Assembly (NCBI GenBank): GCA_029891345.1
Contig: CM056999.1
Span: 29,609,418 to 29,673,417, forward strand
Direction of reading: 5' to 3'
Source: Dryococelus australis
Lineage: Eukaryota > Arthropoda > Insecta > Phasmatodea > Phasmatidae
Length of the DNA stretch: 64,000 bases
Shown in pieces: positions 1 to 12,379 of the stretch. Each line of letters opens with the position of its first letter. Position 1 is the first letter of the stretch. Made by a program: the position numbers and the translations under genes. The notes under the pieces are model-generated. The model was not told where the DNA came from, searched no databases, and worked only from the letters and a program-made list of their open reading frames with translations.

Positions 1-1079
1 TAGAAGTTAATTTTCAAGTTTTGCAATCTTATACTTATGAGCTTGCAAATTACGTCAGAGACAGTGTTGTCTAAATTAATTCTAGTCGGAAGGACACCTG
101 GTAAAATCATAATATTGCAACCTCTGCCTTAATGTGCATAAGCTTCGCAGTTTGTTTGTTGTGCCATGATATATGATTTTAAGCATTAACCTCTGCACGT
201 GAATGAACATTTTGTGGGATAATATCTCTTTGACTCCAAGTTGCTGTATTATCTGTAGGTATGTTATATTATTTGGATGAAGAATGTATTTGATTTGTGA
301 CCTTCATCAAGCTAAAGAAACCATATACTGTGTAAACTCCAAGAGCAACACATGCTTCATTTTATTCTGATAACAATGAGTGACAGTTGTATAATTCAGC
401 ACAATTTCCTGATTTCCTCTTTTATATGTATATATCCTGCTCAGTTAGGTACTGCTGTGTGAAGTGATAACCCATACATCTGTCTGTTTAAAATCAAGAA
501 CAACTGAATGTGGTTCGCCTAACTGTGCTGCTTGGAGAAGATCATAACAAAGAAGATTGTTGATGTAATACCAGTTAGCATTATGTTCACAGGATTACCA
601 CTCATTCAGAGGGGGTGTTGCAGCCTCTCTTTATTTACATGCGTCAAAATTAATGAATGCTATGTTCTCGCTGTAGGCATTTTTTGGTCAGTAACAGGGT
701 AAATAATGGGAAAAACCTGTACAGTTACACGTGACATTTTTGCTCATGATGTTTGGTACTTTCAATCATTTATTCATTGTAAATATCATTGACTAAGTGA
801 AGCTCTTATGTTTTAGGATGGCAACTTGGTATGTACTTATAGAGGTTTGAGGCATAACAACTCCCAAGTCATGCATGCTTGTACCTTGTTCCATAACATT
901 ATGACATCTATGATGACTGTAAATTGGTGGTGTCATCACAGGTTGGAGAATCAATAATGTGTTGAACACAGATAAGTTCCTTGCTGCCAGTCAAGTTGTG
1001 TACATACGTTAATATGCTTACTTATAGTGGTTGGAATTTTCTTGAGATTAAAGGCATCCAAATGTCAGAAAGGAAACTC
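1..1079. other. AT-rich non-coding stretch
   Basis: No open frame, splice-flanked exon or repeat could be recognised here on either strand. Composition is AT-rich and intron-like, similar to the copine introns further right. It may be an upstream copine intron or intergenic DNA. Confidence 0.4.
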
Positions 1080-1450
1080 ACTGCTAGTTGCAATCACTGC
1101 ACTGTTTTCTTCCAGCTTTGCTTGAGGATCTGCAAGCAAAGCTATTAAGTTGTCAACATCATTAGGAGTACTGTCCTTGTTCAGTTCTTCAACCTGGCAG
1201 GGCCATGGTAATCCAGGCATTTTTCAATGTTTACTGTGTAGAATTTTAGCAACCTTTTGTATCAAGTTGGTCCAACTATTTGGGGCAGTTTTGAAATGCT
1301 TCCCCATGCTTTGCAAAGAAAGGTTATTGGAGACCTTTTCTTCTGTATCTCAACTGAAGTCCAATATCCTTTCCAAGAGTGTTTCCAGTTTTTGGCAAAG
1401 TGAACATAGCCCGTACTTGTCATCACAGGTGTTCCTAATTTCATTTCTTA
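1080..1450 (-). pseudogene. Unidentified decayed reading frame
   Basis: On the minus strand one frame stays open across about 120 codons apart from two in-frame TGA codons. Its composition looks protein-like: charged and Leu-rich, with an early C-x2-C pair (CSLC) and a later stretch reading DVDNLIALLADPQAKLEE. I do not recognise the family. It lies just downstream, in minus orientation, of a SINE and has no visible splice sites. It could be a processed pseudogene, an exon of an unknown gene, or part of an unrecognised transposon. The frame is seen directly; any function is unknown. Confidence 0.3.
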
Positions 1451-1599
1451 TAGTGTGTCTCTGAATTTGCTCGGATTTTTATGTTAACACTGTCATTTGA
1501 ATGTCTTGGTTTGTTTTACTGTCAACCAGCAATGTTTTTATGATATTGGATATTCATTACAGCAGCTTTCAGTATCCCTCCATTTTCATAGAATGTAAT

Positions 1600-1925
1600 T
1601 TGAGCTTGCAGTCTGTTCTTTGTGTGCTTATCTTTAACCTAGTTGACAACTTTTGAGTATAGTAGAGTGGAGAGAGTTGGGGGGCTCTTAACATTGAGGT
1701 CTTGAGAATCGATGAGGGTGATGTGAAGTGAATAGTATGGAGCAGTGCCAGAATACGAGGGCAGGGGAAATGGGAGATCCCAGAGAAATCCAGTTGACCA
1801 ATGGCATTGTCTGGCACGATTCCTACATGTAAAAATCTTAGAGCGGCCTGTCGGGAATTGAACTTGTTTAGCCGAGGTGGGAGACATGCAGTCTGGTCTC
1901 TTCACCACTGAGGCTCCAACAACTT
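1600..1925 (-). repeat. tRNA-derived SINE
   Basis: Read on the minus strand, a tRNA-like head carries an A-box-like segment (AGTGGTGAAGAGACC) and a B box (GTTCAATTCCCGA). A ~200 bp body follows and ends near AGACTGCAAGCTC. The body closely resembles a SINE whose spurious translation (SQDLNVKS and similar) is frequent in predicted proteins of stick insects and other polyneopterans; that comparison is from memory. Pol III-transcribed and mobilised by LINE machinery in trans. It is the main clue to the host taxon. Confidence 0.75.
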
Positions 1926-3144
1926 TTGAAAAGGTTTTCCTATCATTCAGCGTTTCCAGTCTATAATAATTCACCTGTGTTCTTCCACCAAGGTTGTTGC
2001 TATTAGTTTTTCCTTCCAAGGTTTCCATGCAAATAGTTCAAGGTGAATCAGTTTCTTCATGTACGTGGTTCTTTTGTCTGAAGAATAAGTATTCCAGCAG
2101 CTTCTCACATTTTTACTTCAAGGACAGATTTTCCATGAATATCCTGCACTTGTATTAGTTTATGGCCAGCATTTTTAAGCTTGAATATGGGCAATATCCA
2201 TTTTATACATAGATATGTCAGCGTCAGTTAACTGAATATACAATTAAATGCAATGCAACCATAATCACACATGTATAGTATGGTACAGTGTTTAAAAATT
2301 CTTATGGTGGAAAGACCAGCGTCAATTTTTTTTTTTTTTTTATTGTTGCCAGATGCCAAAAGCTTTAAAATTGGCTACCATGCTGAAGTTCATCTTTTAC
2401 ATGCCAAGAAATAGCCCCAGTTATAAAATAATCCATATTCGGTTTCTCAATTGGACTGAAAAGGGTAAAGGCAGAAATTTTTATTAGTAATCAACAAAGC
2501 CAACATTTTGTAGGCACTGAAATATTTACTTGACTAGAAATTATTCAGTTCTGTATGACTTCTGGCAACCAGGTTTATTTTCAGATTCATAATGGAAGTG
2601 TTTTTATATACTGAATATTTGCGCTGTCTTTCCCACCCATTTTTGACTGTGATGCCTATTCCTGCAGCCAACTTGTATGACATCATGGTTGTATTCTAAT
2701 GTTTTTATTTACACCATTATAGAAAGCATATTCCAGAATTGATGCATAGTACTCATAATTATTTTAATTATAGATGTTGTGTTATTTTACTCTATAACAT
2801 GACAAGGAGATATTAACTTTTTGAGTTGATTTAGGTAGCCACATAAATTAATTTTTACTATTATTTTAATTGCTAATGAATAGGTCAAATAATTGGCAGT
2901 ATCTTCAAATAATTGTTAATATAAAACCCGAAAATGGTAATCAGTTGGTTTTGTGAGATGACTTGAAAAATAACAAGCCATTACTTATATAACACGTGAA
3001 GCTACTTCCTTAACATGGGTACAATTAATTTTTAAGTAAGTTCTTAAAAACTGAATTTCTTGCTAGGGTTTGATGTCTTTTTGAAAGCAATATCATTACA
3101 AATGAAATGAGAAACATTGCAATAGTAGTGAGACAATTACAAAT
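1926..3144. other. AT-rich non-coding stretch
   Basis: No supported gene. It contains a T homopolymer of about 16 bases near 2328 and otherwise featureless AT-rich sequence. Confidence 0.4.
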
Positions 3145-3225
3145 ACACACCTGCCTTACCTGGGACTCAAACCCAGAGAATGTAGTGCCATAAGCTAGCG
3201 TGCAATCAACTACATTACGGAGGTT
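3145..3225 (-). repeat. tRNA-like SINE head or decayed tRNA
   Basis: The minus strand shows a B-box match, GGGTTTGAGTCCCA (3161-3174), and an A-box-like TAGTTGATTGCACGC upstream (about 3199-3213) at tRNA-like spacing. The acceptor arms do not pair convincingly, so this is more likely the head of a truncated tRNA-derived SINE than a working tRNA gene. Confidence 0.45.
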
Positions 3226-3299
3226 GGTTTTGGAGCATCAACTTATGATATAATTAGTATATTCGTTTGAATTATGGTGTTTACTAACCTAAAATATTT

Positions 3300-4454
3300 C
3301 CAGGGCCATCCATCATTTGGAAAGTAGTGACAGAGCCACTTAAACACATAAGTTAACATGGCCTACCATAGTGCTACTTGTGTGAAGAATTAGGCAGATA
3401 TTGGTTGATTGGTCCCTGAGATATGATATAAAAACTTGTTCTTATTTGGTGCAATCTTACAAAATTGCTAAATAAAATTAAAGAGGCTCTGTGTATGATG
3501 CTTCCAATATATAAAGATACAGAGTTCAGTTGAATTTGGTTAATTGGTTTAATATGGCAAACATAGGTATCTAAATTATTTATGAAGCTGCCACTTTGAA
3601 CATCGTTGTCTGGCCCATTTAAATTATGAAAGTTTACATGGCCTTCTGTATCATTTATGGTGTGTACAATTAATGGTAATCAGTTGAACTGTTCCAGAAA
3701 TATGACAGAATGTTCAATTTTTTTCAACTGGCACTATTTTGCAAAAAAGATTGGAAAATTGCATCTTGTGTAATTCATGCTTCTAACAAATACTGCAAGT
3801 GTACAAAATTTGGTGAATTTTTGTTCAGTTGTTTCATAGATACAACATACTAAACCAAATTACTTATATATTAACACCATTAAAAAGAGGACTGCTGCAC
3901 CTGAAATGTGTCAGTTTACATACCATAATATAGCACCACTTGTGTGTAACATTTTGTTGGAGACCGGTTTATTGGTCTTCGAGATATGGCATAAAACCAC
4001 AATATTTTTCATATTATCATCTTCATAAATGGATGTATTAGCAAACTCAATGACTGTATATACTGCTAGTATACAAAGTTAAGTTAAAATTGATTACATA
4101 CTTTCGTAGATGTAGTACACAAAACTAAAATGATTTTGTAGCTGCCATTATGAACATGTCATACTTAAAAATACATATATTAGTATGACCTAGCACAGTA
4201 CAACTTCTTTGCCAAATTTGGTGAGAATGCGTTGATTTTTTCCTGAGATATGACATAAAACTTTAATTTTTACTGTTGGGCTATCTTATAAGATGATAGA
4301 TAAATATGGTTCTGTACAGACAAATTTTATAGTTGTAATAGGTAGTACCAGCATTGAAAGTTAAGTTGTAATTTGTTTTGTTAGTAAAATATGCTGCATT
4401 AAAAATACTTATATAGCCACCATTTTGAAAATCAGTGCCTGACCTAATTGAACG
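3300..4454 (+). repeat. Degenerate ~280 bp tandem repeat array, left block
   Basis: The phrase 'gagatatgacataaaa' and variants recur at about 3414, 3693, 3977 and 4242, a period of roughly 265-285 bp. Each unit also holds 'gccattttgaaaataagtg', 'acatggcctaccatagtgctact' and 'ccaaatttggt' variants in a fixed order. The units are old and diverged. The array continues on the far side of element A (27510-28700), so A inserted into it. The same family appears inverted near 46.7-48.8 kb. Confidence 0.75.
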
Positions 4455-5474
4455 TATAACATGGCTTGGCAACTTACGAGAGGTGAGGTATGCCTGGTTT
4501 GAGAGAAACCTAGATGCATGGCTAGTTATCACAGAAAAAGTTTACCAGCACATTTATATCATGGGTGAGCACATGGAGTCTGCTCTCAGGGTGGTAATTT
4601 GTCGATAGCCTCGTGTTGTATCCTACCCCTCTCGCAGCTCACATTTACCAATAAAGTACAGAAAAATTCACTGATGCCTTTACATTACATAAATGAGCAC
4701 ATGTATTTACACTCTGGAGTGGGCCAGTACCCGAGGTGAAATTAACTTAAAAATGAATTAAGATAAGTTGAAATTACATGTATTGGTAAAGAGAGAGCAC
4801 ATATACAATTAATTACATGACATCCCTCGAATAAAGCGGGCATGGTGTTCAAGGCAGCAGTCAGCCGACACTGCAAAAAGCACAGCACATGGACAACTAA
4901 ATCAATAAAATCTCCGGGGTCGCGAGTCTACGGAGATGAGTGTATTTGCGTGGGGGAGAAAAGAATTAAATTAAAAGTTCCGGACAATAAGACACTTACT
5001 ATTGCTGCTACTGATCAGACAAAGACAGTGATGTTCTCCCGTGATGCGGAATGCATGCACTCTCCTAGGCCCACCGAACTGGACTGAAGAAGATGGCATG
5101 GAGATGCAGTTACCAAACGGAGATCTCCCACCAGCTCTGTGAGGGAAACGGTAGTTACACTTATCTTATTAGTAGAACAGAATGAAAGGCAGTAAAACAC
5201 TCAGAAGAATTAGGATAGTAATTCCAATATGTTGTTATTTCTTGTAAATGTTCAGTGTCTTTGTTGCTATGCATGTCTGGGAAAATTGTGATATTTAGAA
5301 AAAGCCTGAACGGGCTTGCTAAAGAAATGGAAAATCATATAAAAATTACACAAGACATTTGACATACCTAAAACCCGTCAATTACACTTTAATAAATTAA
5401 AACATTAGTTTAGTGAAAGCTCTAGGAATTTTAAGTTTGGGCGCTTGGCATGGCAGCTTCGGAACTACCAAGAT
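4455..5474 (-). repeat. Element A 3' LTR
   Basis: Direct repeat of 26478-27461 in the same orientation, with small indels; about 30 bp near 4467-4497 is absent from the other copy. Both copies share TATAACATGG at the left edge and GGAACTACCAAGAT at the right edge, enclosing TGG...CCA ends. No clear target duplication was found. The divergence between copies points to an old insertion. Confidence 0.85.
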
Positions 5475-6459
5475 CATTTACTTAATGAATTTAAGTGTCT
5501 CCAAATGTAAGTCTCTGTCATTACGTAGGCCACGTGGCCAGGCACTCTTTAATTAATTACGGAGCACTGAAGGGAAGCAAACGGGAGATAACAATACCCT
5601 ATATTTACTTTAGGCTCTGCTTTTAATAGATCACAACACTCAACCATCTAAATCACAGACACGCTGGTTCTTTCTTGGAGAGTGGGTCATCTGGATCACT
5701 AAACGAGTCACGTACCCATTCTGCATGAACGGTACAGGGAACTGTGCACTACACGCACTGCTGTGCATGGCTGATGCACAGCGAGCAGCATTGGTCTACC
5801 ACCTGAGCAGGACAGTGAGGGCCATTTCAAATCCCCCCTCCCCTCCCCCAGGGAGACCAATGGGGCGATGCGGCGACCTCTGACAGTGAAGACTACGCTG
5901 AAGTGCAGCAGGAGGTGGGGCGGTGCAAGGGGTGCTGCCCCAACCTGTGCGTAGGGAATGGCTACTTCCTTACCTCATACTATGTGTCTGGCGCTCGCTG
6001 ACGACGACATGAATGCTGGGCGTCTGTGATGACTGCAGAGGGTCCGCATCCTAGGGCCTGTGGAAGGGCACGTGTCGGTTGCATGAGTAAAGACGGCTGA
6101 GCCCTGGCTGGCACGTTGCTGGTGCCTGAAGCTAGGCGGTCGCCCACTGTGTAGATGGTGTTAGCGGGTCGGGTGGTGATAGACCGACAAACAGGTTGAG
6201 CTGGCGGAAAAACCTGCTCCAGTTGCACTGCTGTAGCTGTTCCTGCTCTATGTTGTATGCGGGGGTGGGCACCTCCCCCTACATGACGTTGAGGAGCTGT
6301 GGCACTGCCCACTGAAATGTAACAATGACAGCTGGCTGCTCAGCGGCTGGAAAGCCGCAAAAGTCGTGGGGTGACTGCTCTCCTCCCCATACGTCGCTTA
6401 TTTCTTCTGTTAGTGGCTTATGTGCAGTTGTTATGATAGACGGAGTAACAGGCAGTGTG
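5475..6459 (-). other. Element A 3' internal region
   Basis: Lies between the end of integrase and the 3' LTR. No gene is supported; the GC-rich minus frame at 5980-6312 matches nothing I recognise. A strong purine tract on the minus strand (5838-5856, GGGGGAGGGGAGGGGGG-like) could be a polypurine tract but lies ~360 bp from the repeated LTR block, so the true LTR may extend further or the 5' copy may be truncated. Confidence 0.4.
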
Positions 6460-6460
6460 G

Positions 6461-8110
6461 TTACTTGGAAACCACAAAAATCAAGGGGTAACCTTCCTTC
6501 CCCCCAGACAGCGTTGGACTTGTACTCAGATTGCAGCTTTGGTTTGGGTTAGACGGCAAGATGTCACTCACTTCTGCCTCTGCGACATTTTCCAAAGTTT
6601 TGTTCGTCTGTCTATTTCCCACTTCTTCCTGGTTGGCAGGTGGGCATTGTTCTCCATCATCATCCAGAACAGATGCTGCATGAATATCATCCCTATGGAC
6701 CGTACTTCTACTCCTAGGTCCAGTTTGTACTAGAACTCTATGTGGACCAGTCCACTTAGGGGCGAGTCCTGCACAAATATTTTGTTTGGCGGTTGATAGG
6801 TGGTGTGCTCTCAGGTAAACATGATCACTTGGCAACAAGGGCTTTGAAGGTTGTTTTGTGTTAGCTAGCTATTTCTGAATGTAGCGTTTCTGTTTGGTGC
6901 GCGCTTCTTTCCCCTTTTCTCACCTCAGAGTGTGCAACTCCTGGGTTTGAGTTCAGTGCACGTCAGGTAAATTCTCCTGGGCATGCTAGGCCTGGCGCAC
7001 ATAGCAGTTGTGCAGGATATTTCCCGGTGACTTCCTTGGCGTGATTGCTCAAGCAGAAAGATATATCCGCTATGTGCTGGGCCCATGTAGTGTGATCGTC
7101 TCGTACTCTAAGATGCAACTGTGCCTTTATCTCTTAGTTCCTATGCTCTGTCAGGTTGGCACGTGCATGGTAAATGTCATTCGTGTGATGTTCCACATGC
7201 TACTTGGTACAAAACCCTCTCCAGCATGGTCTGGAAAATTGTGTGGTGTTATCACTTAGGAGTGTTTTGGGGTAGCCTCAGGGTGGAAAAAACTCCTTTT
7301 TCATTGCTGCGGCTATGTGGCGTATGCATGCGCTTGGTAATGTTTACATCACACCAACGTGTAAACAAATCAGGTATCACAAGGATGTAACGTTTTTTTC
7401 TCCTAATGAGCATGGGTAAGGGCCCATTAAGTCCAATAATATTGCTTCAAACAGGCGTTGCGGCAACCTAGGTTGTTGTTGGGTGGTTCCGTCAGATCTG
7501 CGGCTTTTGTATGTATTAAAATCGTGGCAGTGACGTATGTATTCTCTAACATCTTTCATGAGGCCGGGCCACAGAGAGGATTACGTGATATTACGAACAG
7601 TTTGTGCTATGCCTGGGTCTCCTGACATACAGTTGTTGTGGGCAACATGAATAACAGTAGTGTGCGCTCCTGGCGGCACGAATAGGCACCACCAACCTCC
7701 TGTATAGCTGTTGTTCCGCGTCTCCGAGCAATTGTCAACTACTCCCCACCCCTCTAACACTTCCTGTTCACACTGTTCCTTAATTTCTTTTACCTCAACG
7801 GACACCTGTTGTTGGTTCAGGACACAGACATACAGACCGTCTGTGCATGTTTCTGCTAGCGGGAGCAGTTTTGTTTTGCACGCTGCAATGTATTGCAGTA
7901 GCTCGGGTGGAGTTGTGCAGTTATTCTCAGTAGGTAATACAGTTTCCCATGCTTCCTCAGCTACCGCTACTGCCGTGAGAGGGTGTCTTCCAGCTGGTTA
8001 TCCCGACCGGGTACGTGTTCGACAACAAAGTCAAAGTTTTGTAGTAGCATTGACAACTTCATGAGCTTACTACACACTTCACGCATCTTGTGCAAGCACA
8101 ACAAACACAG
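6461..8110 (-). pseudogene. Element A RNase H tail and integrase (broken)
   Basis: From 8110 downward the minus strand first encodes the RNase H C-terminus (LLQNFDFVVEHVPGRDNQ, a signature end of Ty3 RNase H), then a linker. The integrase zinc-binding region follows near 7500-7650, where CHDFN replaces the usual CHxCN, and then the start of the catalytic core (LLDLMGPYPC near 7430). The C-terminal part near 6700-6838 has LAPKWTGPHRV, typical of the GPY/F module of arthropod Ty3 integrases. Frame changes and stops occur between about 6840 and 7400, so no intact enzyme is made. The N-terminal half of this gene is at 23957-24261. Confidence 0.8.
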
Positions 8111-8818
8111 TGTAACATTTTCCCCTATTGCCTACCTATTTCCCTATCTTCCTACTCAACACTCAGTACTCCAGGATTACTATTAAGTTAGGTTAGACTG
8201 TATAGGTTAGTGAAGTACTTGGGTACTGTAAGCTCAATGGTAAATTACACGAGCGACTTGAGATTCACTAACAAATAAACTTTTATTACAACATTGAATA
8301 CATTAATAGTATAATGAATAATAAATAGTTTATTGAACAATAATATCCACTCTTTCTTCAACTTTACACAATGACCGCATTCTCATGGAAAGGAATGATC
8401 AACTGTGTAGAACCGGCCTATCCTTGCTAGAGCGTAAGAATTCAATATTATAGAGAATGTAAAATTTACGGAGTTCCGAGAGATAGCCTTGCAATCAACT
8501 TTCGAGCCGATTATGCTCACCCTGATGCAGAAGACTAGGAGCCCCTCAAAGCTAGGCCTAGACAGTGGAGTTGCCTTCAGTCTTCAGCCTCGCTGGACCC
8601 TGGCCTCATCGACTCTGACAAGTGATACACTGCTATACTTCTTACATTGCTGGGCTCGTCTGTGGGAGGTGCGGGTAGCGCATTGTGGTCTGCCTTTATT
8701 CCCGTCGGCTGACTGGGTCAAGATGTGTGTTTTGTAAACACAGTGGATGGCCCAGCTCTGTCCGCCACATCATGCGATATGCTTAAATTCGGTGAGCGAC
8801 CCAGCTTTGGCCACTACG
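8111..8818 (-). repeat. Element B 3' LTR
   Basis: Uninterrupted copy of the B LTR. On the + strand it opens with TGTAACATTTTCCCCTATTG, contains AAGTTAGGTTAGACTGTA and GTAAGCTCAATGGTAAATT, and closes with CAGCTTTGGCCACTACG. The matching right copy is split into 20943-21048 and about 23366-23956. In place of the long G run near 23803-23818 in the other copy, this LTR has mixed sequence. Confidence 0.85.
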
Positions 8819-8829
8819 CTACCCCCTTG
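8819..8829 (-). promoter_or_regulatory. Element B polypurine tract
   Basis: The minus strand reads CCAAGGGGGTAG immediately upstream of the 3' LTR, the position and composition expected for plus-strand DNA priming by an LTR retroelement. Its adjacency supports the LTR boundary at 8818. Confidence 0.65.
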
Positions 8830-9867
8830 GTCGAAGAATCAGCCATCCAGGCTGCTGTAGTGGTCATGGAACATCATGGTAGCCTGCTGCGGCGGAGAGG
8901 ATCTGAGGTACAAAGAAGGCCGAGGGGCTCAAGATCAGCAGCGCCAAACGTGGAGTGAAGGGTGGCATACTCAAGTTTATTAACGGTAGTATCGAGAAGA
9001 CAACACTAAATTCGAGACTCCATTACACAAGGTGACATTTAAAAATGCAATTTAAAATAGAGTTAAGTTCTCATAATTGGCAAGGAAGGCATAACTTAGA
9101 ATTAAATATGTGTGTGAGACATTATAGAAGATAATATAGGTTATGTTTGAGGCAATACTCATAAAAGTTGACAGTAATGGTGATACCTTGGCGTGTTGTG
9201 TAGCGAGACCACAGGAAAGAAAGGAGTGTGTCCAGCGCCACTATTATTAAATTGTTAAAAATCCCTAAAAACTAGACTGTGGACATGGGTAAGGTGGATG
9301 TTTGAAGAGTGCGCGCATGTGATACTAGATTCGCTTTACAACATGCTAGGCAGATTTACATTTTCAATTAAATAAATTATTGTTTGAAATGTTGGCTGCC
9401 TGCTGGCTTAAGTCTTATCAAATGAAATGTAAATAACTAAGTATGAAAGTACTGTGTACATAAGTCATTTCCTTAAATTTTTAGGTAAAATATATAGATA
9501 TATATGTATAAATATAAGAACGTAATTACTAAAATATCTAAGACACAATAAAAACGTAACAGCAAAGAGAAGCTATACAGTTGGTACAACTGGGGAAGTG
9601 TGCCGTCATCTGTTGACTTGGCACGACGGCATAAACGCTTAGCTTTTGTTTTCGCAGCCGCTGGGGGGTGCGGTTATGTTACCGTTTACACTTTGTTTCT
9701 TATATCCAGAAACAATGGATTCTATACGTTTATACAATTTACGTACTAAGATAGTTACGTTATATAAAACAAGGATAATTTGCTACTGTGATGTAAAGAA
9801 TGGCTTTTGCCTTATGTGGTTTACATTAGTTGTTGGAGTTTAAAAGTGTATTTTAAAAGTAAGTACG
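8830..9867 (-). other. Element B 3' untranslated region, distal part
   Basis: Between the polypurine tract and the pogo-like insertion. No coding region is supported. It may be 3' UTR of B or contain further unrecognised insertions. Confidence 0.4.
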
Positions 9868-11502
9868 TACAGTAGAACCTCTCTATTATGACCCCTTGCG
9901 GTTACTGAGAATAGGATTGTAATAAACGGGGTGTCGTAATAAAAAATTTGGAAAATTTTGGCCGATTTTGACCCACCCCTAACACCTATGCCCCTCAACT
10001 TGCCATTTTTTGTATGAAGTTCATGTTCACTCATCTCTAAGCGTATAAAAAACCACTTTTTAAATTAAATTAAATATAATTATTTTTATTTTAATAACTG
10101 GACGTCTCCTGATTAATTTGCTACCCAAGAAAGGCATATCTGACCACCTCTTGTAAAAAAGGCCATTGAAAGTGTGTGAAAAGATTAGACTATATATTAT
10201 TAAAATATAAAGTTATTATTACAGATTGATTACGCAGGTCTCGTGGGTCGTACAGTGCTATGAGGCACGTAGCGATGAAAAAGTTTATGTGGTATTGTGC
10301 TATACGTGTGTGCACGCCATGCTCTTGCTGTGGTCTGGCTGTGTACATAGCTGGGCGAATGCCTATATCCTCTGCACCGTGGCCGGGCGTGGGTGTGGTA
10401 GTTTGCTGCTGAAGCTCGGCCCTAGATCCTCAGGCTGGGCAGCTGTCGATTGGTCACTACAAGATTACTGTGGCGGGCGGCGGCCACCATTCCACCGCCA
10501 CTGCCGTCATTACAGGGCCAGTTCACTTCGTAACAGCGGCCTGGAATTGGGAATACATGCTGATAGATGCTATTCACATCAATTTGTTGAATTTGTACAA
10601 AATGTGGGCAGCATGTTGGCCTCTGCACTGGTACGATGAGGCCTGGCAATGTTTACGGGAATATAAATATTTAGTGTGGTCTACTTGAAATATTAACTAT
10701 CCAAATTTTTCATCAAAATTTTCGACGTTGCCTATACACGATCATGGCCCCACTCGCCATAATATGGTACCGGTAAGAACACATTTTATTTGCACACACT
10801 TGTTTTTATTCTCTTTACACTTAAAATTGACTTCACAAGAAAAAAAATTGCCCACCAAAAAAAATTAGCATATTACATAGGTGTGGACGCACATAAACTT
10901 AAAAATAATCATTAAAAAAAAGGTACGGAATTAATACACTGATACACTGATTAAGAAACTAGTCTGTGTAATGTGCCGCTGTTTTTACAGCAAAAAGGAG
11001 GGATAATGGAAACGGAAAAAGACAGGGAGGATAAGGCAGAGGCAACGGATGTGACTAGGACAAAGAATCCTTACTGACCGGGTCTGCACAACTCCCCACC
11101 TCCCCCACTCGTGCTTCCACAGACAATTCACCAGTGTCACCTTCTGGCATTAAGTAATTTATTGCTTCACGTTGCTTGGGACAACAAATGTCAGAGTCTA
11201 TAATGGTAGCTTGAGAAATGCACTACCTCTAACATCAGTAAGGGCTAGTTTTTCATAGACTGAAATCTGTGGATAATAAAAACTAGTACTGCGGTAGGAG
11301 AAAAGGTCTTCAAAACAAATTCGCGCATAACTGAAACCACGGTGCAAGATACTGCGGTTGGCGAGGGATTACTGTATTTATTTTTAGACGAGCCTCAAAG
11401 TTTTGACTTTTTCGACCCAAACTTTTCACGGTTCCTCAGGATTGGGTGGTAATATTGAGGTGGTCGAAATAAATGGGGTCATAATAGAGGTGTTTTACTG
11501 TA
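9868..11502. mobile_element. pogo/Tigger-like DNA transposon, non-autonomous
   Basis: Terminal inverted repeats of 28 bp: left TACAGTAGAACCTCTCTATT (from 9868) and right, reverse-complemented, TACAGTAAAACACCTCTATT (ending 11502). TA lies at both outer ends, as expected for Tc1/mariner-pogo targets. The 1.6 kb interior has no intact transposase; a short + frame near 10509-10550 (VHFVTAAWN) is weakly reminiscent of pogo-family transposase. A separate Tigger-like end (TTGGCGAGGGATTACTGTA, ending 11376) with no visible partner suggests a second, decayed insertion inside. Confidence 0.75.
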
Positions 11503-12379
11503 TAATGTTTTAACTGCCTTAGTGGCAAGATAAGAAAGTACTAAAGTATGTTAATAATAATAAAACAATTTTGTGTGCTTTACACAGTCTTTTCGCCTGG
11601 GAATTAAATGGCTAGATGACATGATTACACTATTACAATGTTCATTATGTTTTGATGCTATGCAACTTAGGCATTTATGAATGTTCTATGCTTGAGTCAT
11701 GTTTTTGATGCGTAGGAAAGGCATTCACTTACAGGTAATGTTTATCAGTGTGTGCACTGTCCTCACTATGGAGTATTGGATTTCACAGAACGTTTTCATT
11801 TTTGGTAAAGTTCTAGTACTAGTCTTTTGGTTCATTGTTCATGTCAGCATTGCACCAGATGCCCTAAGTATTCACTTAGTTAAGTGGTCTGACATTAAGT
11901 TTGATATAATATGTCAGTTACAACTGCACTAATAATAAATACATAAGTGCATTTACAAACAAGTTATACAAAATTGAACACATTAAATCAAAGGTATTAT
12001 ATCATTTGTTGTAGATTGATGTGGTATATACAATATTAGAAGATTAGTTTTACTATTTATAAGACACTTATAAAATTTAAATGCAGTGAAATAATGATAT
12101 ATATAGGAGGCACTCACCTCAGTTTGTATATTACTTTTATTTTACATCTATGTTTAATTATTCCTATTAAGGACTATTCTACTAGTCCAGACCTCAGGGC
12201 CTGACAGCTATGCCCTTGCTTAACTAATGTGAATTATTATGAAAAAAAGAAAGTCTTGTGTTTTTACCTTTTTGTTTATTTTTATTTGAATTACTTAAGG
12301 CCGTACTAGAAGGCCTGCTTGCCTTTGATTCTTTGATGAGTAGACCTTTGTGGTCTAGGATGCGAGACACATTATATAC
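11503..12379 (-). other. Element B region downstream of env
   Basis: AT-rich, between the end of the env-like frames and the pogo-like insertion. No gene is supported; probably 3' UTR of element B. Confidence 0.4.

Noticed and set aside
3145-3225. Functional tRNA gene
   Set aside because: A and B boxes are present, but cloverleaf stems do not pair and there is no terminator run; better explained as a SINE head.
5980-6312. 110-residue minus-strand ORF after integrase of element A as env
   Set aside because: No signal peptide, membrane segment or Cys pattern; Ala/Arg/Pro-rich composition follows local GC content.
10226-10639. 137-residue + ORF in the pogo-like element as an intact transposase
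   Set aside because: No HTH or DDE motifs in order; only one short phrase resembles the family, so it was not called a gene.
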